From Prosthecobacter sp. (GTDB taxonomy: Bacteria > Verrucomicrobiota > Verrucomicrobiia > Verrucomicrobiales > Verrucomicrobiaceae): DNA of 5,556 bases. A program made the position numbers and the translations under genes. Positions 1 through 5,556 of the stretch are shown in pieces. The DNA lies in contig JAIWOJ010000179.1 of the NCBI GenBank assembly GCA_020216965.1, positions 1-5,556 of the forward strand. Reading direction: 5' to 3'. Every line of letters begins with the position of its first letter. Within the stretch, counting starts at the first letter, position 1. The notes beneath the pieces are model-generated. The model made no database searches, was not told where the DNA came from, and saw nothing but the letters and a program-made list of their open reading frames with translations.

Positions 1-572
1 TTTCATCAGTTCAATCCGCTTTGGATTGGGTGGGTTATGATCAAGATTCCGAACAATCAGAAGTTGCGCAAGAGTCAGTCGAAGATGACGGAAAAATTCG
101 TATTGGAGGAGATGGTGTAGAGTTGAAGGTTCCCATGATGATCTGGAATGAAAAATTCACCGCACCTGGCAATGCCAAGAAGACAGTGGCCGCTGTCAAA
201 ATGCAGCTTGAGCTGCCGGAAGGAGGAACTGATGACCGTTTTGGCTGGACTGCTGTGGATGCAGAGAAGGCTCCGATGGCGGCTCTGTGGGTGGATGCAC
301 GGGATGGCAGCCTGAACTATACCTCTGGGAGTGGTGTCACGACGGCGCTGAACCAGCGCATGATCTCCGGTAGCCCCGTTTCTATTGAGTTCCTGCATGA
401 CGCTGCTGCCAATGAACTGAAGGTGCTATTTGAGGGTGTGGTGATCCACACGGACACGAGCATCCGATCGGGTTCATCCTTTAGCACTATATCAGCGACC
501 TACCAACCCGCCCCAGGCGAAGTCGCACACGGCACGATGATCTTCACGGATCTTGATGTGAGGTACGAGTGA
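1..572 (+). CDS. Hypothetical protein, C-terminal part (5' end outside window)
   Basis: The reading frame is open from base 3, so about 189 C-terminal residues are visible and the true start lies upstream. The TTG at 21 could serve as a start codon, but nothing favours it because the frame stays open before it. The visible part begins with an acidic, low-complexity stretch (DQDSEQSEVAQESVEDDG). A region of alternating hydrophobic and polar residues with many Gly, Ser and Thr follows, ending in FTDLDVRYE. This pattern suggests a beta-sandwich, perhaps of the concanavalin/LamG kind, but I see no diagnostic motif and do not recognise the family. No membrane segment or catalytic signature is visible. 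A signal peptide, if present, would lie outside the window. It is the last gene of its transcript, because a strong terminator follows 31 bases after the stop. Coding status is well supported; function is unknown. Confidence 0.8.
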   Translation, partial: SSVQSALDWVGYDQDSEQSEVAQESVEDDGKIRIGGDGVELKVPMMIWNEKFTAPGNAKKTVAAVKMQLELPEGGTDDRFGWTAVDAEKAPMAALWVDARDGSLNYTSGSGVTTALNQRMISGSPVSIEFLHDAAANELKVLFEGVVIHTDTSIRSGSSFSTISATYQPAPGEVAHGTMIFTDLDVRYE

Positions 573-603
573 TTGGATCTATATTGATTAGTCTGAGTTT
601 TTT

Positions 604-639
604 ATCCCCGTGGGACGATGCACCCACGGGGATTTTTTT
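604..639 (+). terminator. Rho-independent terminator of the forward gene
   Basis: A perfect 11-base inverted repeat, ATCCCCGTGGG (604-614) and CCCACGGGGAT (623-633), encloses an 8-base loop. The second arm runs directly into seven T residues (633-639). The T-run lies 3' of the stem on the + strand. On the - strand the stem would be followed by A residues, so it should terminate only forward transcription, that is, the gene ending at 572. Confidence 0.92.
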
Positions 640-671
640 GTGCTCAGATATTTCGTCCGAGTTCACCCCAC

Positions 672-726
672 ACTCTGGAGTTCACAAGGAGCTACGCAGG
701 TTAGCAAAATTGGTGGACTCCAGGGT
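672..726. repeat. Imperfect 14-base inverted repeat in the intergenic region
   Basis: ACTCTGGAGTTCAC (672-685) can pair with GTGGACTCCAGGGT (713-726) across a 27-base loop. Twelve pairs are Watson-Crick and two (674/724 and 682/716) are U-G wobbles in + strand RNA. The loop holds a nested 4-base stem, GCTA (691-694) with TAGC (702-705). In - strand RNA the two wobbles become A-C mismatches, so the fold is better on the + strand. No T-run follows, so it is not a typical terminator. It lies downstream of the CPXCG gene and could protect or end that transcript, encode a small structured RNA, or be a decayed mobile-element end. The rest of 640-793 shows no supportable gene. Confidence 0.4.
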
Positions 727-793
727 TCTAGCTCAATTTCAAACTTGCCGGTGACTTGGACACTCTTGTCTGTGTCAAAAGTGGATTCGGAGT

Positions 794-985
794 TCAATCA
801 ACTAGCCCATAGGCAGTGGCACGCATTTCGCCTTCACATTCATCCATCTGAAAAAGGATGCGCATAGGGCGACAGCAAACTTCGCAGTCGTAATCGAGAT
901 CGCAGGGAAGTTCAGTGTGATGTGGGCAGGGAACTTCGAATTCCTGGAAACAAGAGGGGCAGACAACGGGTGCGGTTTCGGTCAT
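794..985 (-). CDS. CPXCG-type cysteine-rich small protein
   Basis: This 63-residue protein matches the pattern of the short CPXCG-motif Cys-rich family (Cys_rich_CPXG). It has an N-terminal CPSC at residues 9-12, with Phe where the family usually has Gly, then a spacer, and then the characteristic DCEVCCRPM at 33-41, followed by a short acidic beta-rich tail. Cysteines are at 9, 12, 20, 28, 34, 37, 38 and 50; C9/C12 and C34/C37 form two CXXC pairs able to hold one zinc ion. Length is typical of the family, whose molecular function is not established. There is no signal peptide or membrane segment. The ATG (985-983) overlaps the TGA of the upstream kinase gene in an ATGA, and no Shine-Dalgarno is visible (CTTTCCGTCACACACTC precedes it), so translation probably depends on coupling to the kinase. 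A role linked to that kinase is inference. Confidence 0.88.
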   Translation of the reverse strand: MTETAPVVCPSCFQEFEVPCPHHTELPCDLDYDCEVCCRPMRILFQMDECEGEMRATAYGLVD

Positions 986-2373
986 GAGTGTGTGACGGAA
1001 AGTCGCGCTTTCCTGCGCTGGAGGACCTGACTGACAACGCGCACGAGGTCTTCGCTGTCGTAGGGCTTGGGTAGCACGTCAGAGAAACCATGAGCACTGG
1101 GCTGGAGCATGGCAGGATCAGAGCGATTGCCGCTGGAAACGATGCCATCTACCTCTGGATCTGCCTTGCGAAGCAACTCCATGGCACGTGCTCCCCCCAT
1201 GCCTAGAGGAATGGTGAGGTCGATGAGGACAAGGTCAAAGGGCTGGCGTGACATCATGGCCTCACTGTAAGCACGGACGGTATCGGCACCGTCAGCAGTT
1301 TCAGTGATTTCATACCCCTCCCTGCGCAGTGTGCGAACAATAAGGTTACGCAGCAGCACATCGTCTTCCAAGACAAGGATGCGTCCAGCGAAGGGTTTTG
1401 CCGTTGTGGAGGGCCCGGTCAGTGTTTGGGCTCTGGAAAAAGGCGCAGGTGCTGTGGTGGATGCAGATGGACTTGCCTGTGGTGGGGAGACAAGGGCTTC
1501 GACCAGGTTTGATTTTAGCTCTTCGGCACTCTGAAATCGTTCTTTGGGATCTGGTTTGAGCGCGCGAGTAATGATGGTGTCGAGCCGTGAATCACACCCG
1601 ATGAGCGTGGAGGGTGGATGCCATGAACCGCGTGGCAGATTGCCGGTGAGCATTTGGTAAAACATGACACCCAGGGCGTAGATATCAGTCCTCGGATCAA
1701 TGTTGGCCTTGGAGTCATATTGCTCGGGGGCCGCGTAATCGGGCGTGCCCATGGCCATATTGGTCTGTGTGAGCAGGGTGGTCTTGGCGTTGAAACGTTT
1801 GGCAAGACCGAAGTCGGCAACTTTGATGCGTCCGTCGTTCGCTAGTAAGATATTGGCGGGTTTGATATCGCGGTGGACGATGCCTTTGCTGTGGGCGTAA
1901 GTAAGTGCATCGCAGATTTTTAACAGAATTTCTATGGAACGAATCGGAGGTAGGGGTCCTGCACAGAGGCTCTGATGAAGATCAATCCCTTGGATGTATT
2001 CCATCACATAGTAGAGATAGTCACCTACAACGCCGAAGTCGAAGACACTGACGATGTTGGGATGGTTCATCTGGGCTAGTGCCTGAGCCTCCCGGCGAAA
2101 GCGTTGCGGGTAGGCGTAGTCTGCGCCGTGTTGGCGGTGGAGGATTTTGATAGCGACAGATCGTTCTAGGTTGGTCTGGCTGCCGCGATAGACTGCACCC
2201 ATGCCGCCTTGTCCGATGAGCAAGTCAAAACGATAAACTCCGCCTGGCATCATTTGCGTAAGTTCCTGAGGTGTCGGGTAAGTCATGGGTGACCATCCTG
2301 CGACGCCGTCAGACACCGAGGGCTCACGCGGAGGAGGGGTGTTTTTGCGGCCAAAGGAAAACAGGCGTTTCAT
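982..2373 (-). CDS. Hanks-type Ser/Thr protein kinase fused to a receiver (REC) domain
   Basis: The 463-residue product has two domains. Residues 47-295 are a complete Ser/Thr kinase: glycine loop GQGGMGAVY 54-62, ATP lysine K76 (VAIK), helix-C glutamate E95, catalytic HRDIKPAN 167-174, DFG 187-189, activation-segment end GTPDYAAPE 209-217, helix-F D230 and late Arg R279. A Pro/Ala/Ser/Thr linker (about 296-328) leads to a receiver at about 330-450: acidic pocket E336/D337/D338, phospho-acceptor D385 in LVLIDLTIP, Ser S413 in IVSSGN, and K436 in LPKPY. All key residues of both domains are intact. 'DLTIPLGMGG...IVSSG' resembles receivers of hybrid histidine kinases more than CheY- or OmpR-type ones. 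No transmembrane segment is seen, so it is probably cytoplasmic. The chosen ATG gives the full N-terminus but lacks a Shine-Dalgarno; M30 is an alternative start. The gene follows the halogenase-like gene by 65 bases and overlaps the CPXCG gene by 4. A weak promoter-like pair lies in that gap on the - strand (TTGCAC 2421-2416, GACAAT 2399-2394). Confidence 0.95.
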   Translation of the reverse strand: MKRLFSFGRKNTPPPREPSVSDGVAGWSPMTYPTPQELTQMMPGGVYRFDLLIGQGGMGAVYRGSQTNLERSVAIKILHRQHGADYAYPQRFRREAQALAQMNHPNIVSVFDFGVVGDYLYYVMEYIQGIDLHQSLCAGPLPPIRSIEILLKICDALTYAHSKGIVHRDIKPANILLANDGRIKVADFGLAKRFNAKTTLLTQTNMAMGTPDYAAPEQYDSKANIDPRTDIYALGVMFYQMLTGNLPRGSWHPPSTLIGCDSRLDTIITRALKPDPKERFQSAEELKSNLVEALVSPPQASPSASTTAPAPFSRAQTLTGPSTTAKPFAGRILVLEDDVLLRNLIVRTLRREGYEITETADGADTVRAYSEAMMSRQPFDLVLIDLTIPLGMGGARAMELLRKADPEVDGIVSSGNRSDPAMLQPSAHGFSDVLPKPYDSEDLVRVVSQVLQRRKARLSVTHS

Positions 2374-2438
2374 GCTGAGGGTTAGGCGCTCTGATTGTCC
2401 CGGTGGCTAGTGGGGGTGCAAGTGATGTCTGGCATTTC

Positions 2439-4040
2439 TCAGGCCGTGGCTTTCACGTCCCCAGAAGTGGGGACGGCAGGCTGGATCTCTGACATTGGGT
2501 TTAGTGCGGGGCGCCCAAAGAGTGTTCTCAATTCCGCCATCAGCCAGAGCCGGAGCCCCCAGCGCAGAAACATAAAAGCGCTGAAGTTTGGTGAATAGCT
2601 CTGAGACAGTGTAAGGTCCATGCCGTTATTCCACGCGCCATAGGTGCCTTTGGCCCAGCGTTTTTCTGCCATGGCACCCAGTCGGCGGTTGTAGAAAGCC
2701 ATGAATTTTGCGAAGAGGTTGCCTATCGGGCCATCGTAGGGCAGTCGATTCCATTCATAAGCAGGGTCAGAATACACGAGCCGCACTGGACCGATGAAGT
2801 AAGTCCCCAAGTCCATAATGAAGGCGATGCGCATTAATTCGGCATCACCTAGGTAGCGATATTTTCCCTTGTACAAACTTTCAAACCACAGGCGGTAGCT
2901 ACGCTTGTAGGCTCCTCTGAGATAATCCAGTGTGCCTGATATATCCTTCCCGGCGGCGCTGTTGAGGATCATTTGGGTCACAGCATGCACGGTATGCCCA
3001 CAGTAATCTAGCCCTTGGCTGTAAAGAGGGTCAATGAAGCCTGCGGCATCCCCCACCATGGCCCAGCGGTTACCGACCATTTGCTCCGTGAAATACGGTA
3101 AACCTTTGTAATAGAACGTATCTCCTGCGACGGGCTCTGCTTCACGAAACATCAAACGTCCGATGGGGTGCTGCATCAGGTGGGCGTGCAGACGAGAGGT
3201 CAGGTCAGGCCCTTCAGGGAGCTGGAAGATTGAGCGATCCCAAACGATGCCTACACTGTAATCCCCATTCGATAGCGGAATCAGCCAGACCCACCAACCA
3301 CGGCCCATGAGGTGGTTTGTGGCGCTGCTACGAGAGCTGTTGACATTTCTCATCAGGCAAGGGTGAAGGCTGCGGCTTTTGTGGCTATCGAGAGGATTGA
3401 CCTTGCGGTAACGGCACCAAATAGACGACGTCGGATGTTCATCTCCGAGCGGACGGTGTAAGCCTAGTTTTTTAGCGAGTAGAGCCGCACGTCCAGAGGC
3501 ATCTATCACCCAGCGTGCGGTGATCTGTCGGTTCTCACCTGTAACCGTGGTCCACGAAACTCGGTGGGGCTCATCATCCTCAGCCAACTGGATTTCTCGC
3601 ACAGTCGCGGGGCGCTCTAGCTGAGCCCCCTCCTGGATGGCCAGGTCTAGTACATGTTGATCCAGCAGGGAACGATCTAGCTGAAAGGTGGGCAAGCGGC
3701 TTTGGAATTTAGGTCCGATTTCGGTGCAGTCTTCTACCCTGTCGTGGGGGGTTTTGCAGAACCACATGCGCAGTCCATGCTTTTGATAGTGGTGAGCACT
3801 GAGGTAGGAGCCTAGATGCAAAACGCGGGTAAGAAAGCAACCGCCGACCTCAGAGGTGCTCTCGCCGACTTTACGGTCAAATTCATCTTTGCGCTCAATC
3901 ACGAGGACTTTCAGGCTTGGGAGGCCGCGCTTGAGCAAAAGAGCAGAGGATGCTCCACTGAATGCTCCGCCTAGAATGACCACATCGTAATCGGCAGTGT
4001 TAGCGTAGGGAGAGTGGGAGGCGAGAGCGGCGGCGTGCAT
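2439..4040 (-). CDS. Flavin-dependent halogenase-like FAD oxidoreductase
   Basis: I start the protein at the ATG 4040-4038 (533 residues). A longer frame reaches 4232, but its 64 extra residues are basic, look unlike the family, lie antisense to the acyltransferase gene and precede the FAD fold. The FAD-binding beta-alpha-beta motif follows closely: DYDVVILGGAFSG 17-29, with Ala26 replacing the middle Gly of GxGxxG. Then come VGESTSEVG 58-66, the halogenase signature WVWLIP 250-255 (WxWxIP), and GDAAGFIDPLYSQG 330-343, which combines the second FAD motif with the halogenase FxxPxxSxG. K87 (HHYQKHGLRMWF) aligns by eye with the catalytic lysine of tryptophan halogenases. Y340 sits where those enzymes have catalytic Glu (DPLES), as in phenol or carrier-tethered halogenases, which also lack it. 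The C-terminal region (about 380-533) is rich in Trp/Tyr and probably binds substrate. The substrate is unknown. It may halogenate an aromatic or polyene compound, or be a non-halogenating oxidoreductase or reductase of the same fold. It is divergent from an acyltransferase. Confidence 0.88.
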   Translation of the reverse strand: MHAAALASHSPYANTADYDVVILGGAFSGASSALLLKRGLPSLKVLVIERKDEFDRKVGESTSEVGGCFLTRVLHLGSYLSAHHYQKHGLRMWFCKTPHDRVEDCTEIGPKFQSRLPTFQLDRSLLDQHVLDLAIQEGAQLERPATVREIQLAEDDEPHRVSWTTVTGENRQITARWVIDASGRAALLAKKLGLHRPLGDEHPTSSIWCRYRKVNPLDSHKSRSLHPCLMRNVNSSRSSATNHLMGRGWWVWLIPLSNGDYSVGIVWDRSIFQLPEGPDLTSRLHAHLMQHPIGRLMFREAEPVAGDTFYYKGLPYFTEQMVGNRWAMVGDAAGFIDPLYSQGLDYCGHTVHAVTQMILNSAAGKDISGTLDYLRGAYKRSYRLWFESLYKGKYRYLGDAELMRIAFIMDLGTYFIGPVRLVYSDPAYEWNRLPYDGPIGNLFAKFMAFYNRRLGAMAEKRWAKGTYGAWNNGMDLTLSQSYSPNFSAFMFLRWGLRLWLMAELRTLFGRPALNPMSEIQPAVPTSGDVKATA

Positions 4041-4044
4041 GATT

Positions 4045-4073
4045 TTGACTCGACTTGATGCTGGTCTGATCCT
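4045..4073 (+). promoter_or_regulatory. Possible sigma70-like promoter for the acyltransferase
   Basis: The divergent gap contains TTGACT (4045-4050), five of six matches to a -35 box. It is followed after 17 bases by GATCCT (4068-4073), a poor -10 box with three of six matches. This would give a leader of roughly a dozen bases before the ATG at 4093. The -35 match is good but the -10 is weak, and sigma70 consensus use in this phylum is not certain. Confidence 0.2.
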
Positions 4074-4092
4074 ACGGGCAGAAGTCCAACAG

Positions 4093-5037
4093 ATGACGCC
4101 TGAAATAACCGCCAACCCACCGCTCCCGCAAGCACAGCCTCTGCGGAATACGGGCCTACATGGTGCTTTCTGGACACGTTGCCTGATCGCGATCATGGGG
4201 GTCATGCCCTGGCGGCTGGCGATTTTTTTCACTTGGCCGGTGACGTTGGTGATTTATTTGCTGGCGACTGAGCAGCGGCGTGCAGTGACCGGCAACCTTG
4301 AGGCACTGCGCCCTGACTTTGGCCCATCAGTAGGTTGGTGGGCAGGCTTTCTAGTGTTTGTGAACTTTGCTCTTACCTACCTCGATCGCCTTTGGGTGAT
4401 GCACTTTAATCGCCAAGTGCAGTGGGATATTCCTCATATTGAGCGCTTTGAGCAATTGCGCGCCTGTCCAGAGGGGGTGCTGATTTTCACGATTCACAGT
4501 GGCAACTATGACATTGGTGCCACGCTATTTGCCAGCAAGTTTGGCCGTCGCCTGCATACTGTGCGGGCACCAGAGCAGACGGAGCAGTTGCAAAAATTGC
4601 GTGAGCAGGAACTGCGCGAAGCTGAAAGGCAGCACCCTATGCTGCGCGTGCATTACAATTATGGGGACAATCACCTGGGTTTAGAGCTTTGTCGGCTACT
4701 CCTGCAAGGTGAGGCGGTGGCTGTGCAGGGAGATCGCGTCCTCTCAGCAGTCTCACCTATCACGATGTGCCATCAGGGGCGTGTTTATCGCATCCCTCGG
4801 GGACCTTTAGTGCTAGCGGAGGTCTCCCGCGCTCCATGCTACCCCATTTTTTTAGAGCGGCTAGGGCGTCTGCATTACCGGATTCATGTCGGGAGCTGCT
4901 TTTCTGAGGGGACAAAACGCCTTCGTGCAGAGGATGTAGGGGCGCGTTGGCTGCCTGTCATGCACGAATACTTGCAGGAGCACTGGGATCAGTGGTTTGT
5001 CTTTGAGCCTTTGGTGCAGTTGCAGGCACATCGTTGA
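4093..5037 (+). CDS. LpxL/HtrB-like lysophospholipid acyltransferase family protein
   Basis: This 314-residue protein belongs to the LpxL/HtrB-like acyltransferase group (LPLAT superfamily), which transfers acyl chains to lipid or lipid-like acceptors at the cytoplasmic membrane. The N-terminus has hydrophobic segments (about 29-40 and 41-59, including LAIFFTWPVTLVIYLL) that should anchor it. The catalytic HX4D motif is HSGNYD (H135, D140) after the strand GVLIFTI. Block II is AVQGDRV (G213-D214-R215). Block III is RIPRGPLVLAEVSRAPCYPIF at about 233-253. Length is normal for the family. I chose the ATG at 4093, preceded by a weak GAAG 8 bases upstream. The in-frame ATG at 4039 would overlap the start codon of the divergent halogenase-like gene and add 18 residues. 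The variant block III and absence of lipid A genes nearby make a role in secondary-lipid or polyene acylation as plausible as lipid A acylation. Confidence 0.88.
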   Translation: MTPEITANPPLPQAQPLRNTGLHGAFWTRCLIAIMGVMPWRLAIFFTWPVTLVIYLLATEQRRAVTGNLEALRPDFGPSVGWWAGFLVFVNFALTYLDRLWVMHFNRQVQWDIPHIERFEQLRACPEGVLIFTIHSGNYDIGATLFASKFGRRLHTVRAPEQTEQLQKLREQELREAERQHPMLRVHYNYGDNHLGLELCRLLLQGEAVAVQGDRVLSAVSPITMCHQGRVYRIPRGPLVLAEVSRAPCYPIFLERLGRLHYRIHVGSCFSEGTKRLRAEDVGARWLPVMHEYLQEHWDQWFVFEPLVQLQAHR

Positions 5038-5041
5038 GAGC

Positions 5042-5059
5042 GCAGGTCAGCGCACCTGC
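5042..5059. other. Short hairpin between convergent genes
   Basis: GCAGGT (5042-5047) and ACCTGC (5054-5059) form a 6-base stem with a 6-base loop between the converging stop codons. It overlaps the last codons of the reverse gene. There is no T-run on either side, so termination activity is doubtful; it is the only symmetric element in the 9-base gap region. Confidence 0.25.
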
Positions 5060-5556
5060 CAGTGGTCGTCAAAGAAATCGGCTGCTACAACTCTGGCGGC
5101 TGCCTCTGGGCTGGGTGGCTGGGTGATATCAAAAATGACCCAGTCTGGCAGCTTGGGGTTTTGCAGGGAATTGGTCCGATCATGGGCTTCGCGAAAGGTG
5201 AGCCCAGAATTGATAACGACCTCAAAACCAGGGGATTTCAGCGCGGGGTAGGTCAGTGCTGGCACATGAGTCATAGCGTCGAAGGTCGTTTTGCCCCTCA
5301 TTCCTACCTTTTCCGCATCCCACTCCAAAGGTAGGCTACTGAGGAGCATTCGGATGCAAGAGTTAGACTCTGGGGTGCCCCAAAGGATGAGGCTCTGGTT
5401 CTTTCCAGCTTCAAAGACATCTTTGATTTCAGATGCATGGGCCACGCGCGCATCCCCGCGCATCAGGCTACGCCAGCGGGTGAGAAAGTGGTCTGATTCA
5501 GCCTTCACCCAGGCATCTACAGCACTGGAGGATGAAGTTCTATCCGGCAGCACCAC
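5047..5556 (-). CDS. S9-type prolyl oligopeptidase-family hydrolase, C-terminal part (5' end outside window)
   Basis: The frame is open to the right edge, so only about 169 C-terminal residues are seen. The GTG at 5556-5554 is an edge codon, not a supported start. Recognisable stretches are WRSLMRGDARV (about 28-38), SLILWGTPESNSCIRMLLSSLPLEWD (about 55-80), and VVINSGLTFREAHDRTNSLQNPKLPDWVIFDIT (about 113-145), ending in AADFFDDHW. From memory this is the C-terminal extension of large alpha/beta-hydrolase proteins of the prolyl-oligopeptidase or esterase type found in Planctomycetota and Verrucomicrobiota. The Ser-Asp-His triad would lie upstream and cannot be checked. Such proteins are usually exported, but the signal peptide is also outside the window. 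It ends 9 bases from the convergent acyltransferase gene. The family call is moderately sure; substrate is unknown. Confidence 0.8.
   Translation of the reverse strand: MVLPDRTSSSSAVDAWVKAESDHFLTRWRSLMRGDARVAHASEIKDVFEAGKNQSLILWGTPESNSCIRMLLSSLPLEWDAEKVGMRGKTTFDAMTHVPALTYPALKSPGFEVVINSGLTFREAHDRTNSLQNPKLPDWVIFDITQPPSPEAAARVVAADFFDDHWQVR

Noticed and set aside
75..398. Reverse frame antisense to the first gene
   Set aside because: The forward frame is open across the region with normal protein composition and ends at a proper terminator; the reverse translation looks random.
677..726. Possible tRNA or tRNA-like fragment
   Set aside because: No cloverleaf, T-loop consensus or CCA-adjacent acceptor stem can be drawn; the segment forms a single long hairpin.
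569..867. Forward reading frames across the terminator and intergenic region (569-754, 610-867)
   Set aside because: They run through the terminator stem, the inverted repeat and the antisense of the CPXCG gene, and their translations have no recognisable or compositionally plausible protein character.
1515..1820. Reverse frame inside the kinase gene
   Set aside because: It is a shifted frame of the kinase, whose own frame carries all catalytic motifs without interruption, so there is no frameshift to explain.
4041..4232. 64-residue N-terminal extension of the halogenase-like reading frame
   Set aside because: It is antisense to the start of the acyltransferase gene, basic and unlike the family, and the FAD motif follows normally from the ATG at 4040.
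5062..5334. Forward frames antisense to the hydrolase gene (4997-5251 and 5062-5334)
   Set aside because: The reverse frame carries a recognisable C-terminal hydrolase extension; the forward ones do not resemble proteins.
1..5556. CRISPR array, transposase, integrase, attachment site or known defence system
   Set aside because: No regularly spaced repeats, no mobile-element genes and no defence signature domains are visible on either strand.

Overview
The window looks like chromosomal DNA from a Verrucomicrobiota-type bacterium (Prosthecobacter/Verrucomicrobium-like). This is inferred from family resemblance, not from a search. The Hanks-type kinase starts with a 'PTPQEL...M.PGGVYRFDLLIGQGGMGAVYRG' style N-terminus common in that phylum. 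The last gene ends in a C-terminal domain that I associate with planctomycete and verrucomicrobial S9-like hydrolases. Base composition is moderate, and most starts lack a clear Shine-Dalgarno sequence.

Layout. (1) Bases 1-572 hold the 3' part of a forward gene for an unrecognised, probably beta-rich protein, followed by a strong intrinsic terminator at 604-639. (2) Bases 640-793 are intergenic and contain one long imperfect inverted repeat (672-726). (3) Three reverse-strand genes run from 4040 down to 794: a flavin-dependent halogenase-like oxidoreductase, then after a 65-base gap a Ser/Thr protein kinase fused to a response-regulator receiver domain, then a 63-residue Cys-rich CPXCG-type protein whose ATG overlaps the kinase stop (ATGA). 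(4) An LpxL/HtrB-like membrane acyltransferase (4093-5037) is transcribed divergently from the halogenase. (5) It converges, with 9 bases between stop codons, on the 3' end of a reverse-strand S9-type hydrolase gene that runs off the right edge.

How the genes may work together. The kinase-receiver protein and the CPXCG protein are almost certainly co-translated and may form one cytoplasmic signalling unit. The divergent halogenase-like enzyme and acyltransferase share a 52-base start region and could modify one lipid-like or polyene-like product, since such enzymes occur together in aryl-polyene and flexirubin type clusters. No ketosynthase, acyl carrier protein or other pathway gene is visible here, so that link is only a hypothesis. 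The two most interesting observations are the kinase-receiver fusion and the halogenase-like enzyme, which keeps the halogenase motifs but has Tyr where tryptophan halogenases have their catalytic Glu.
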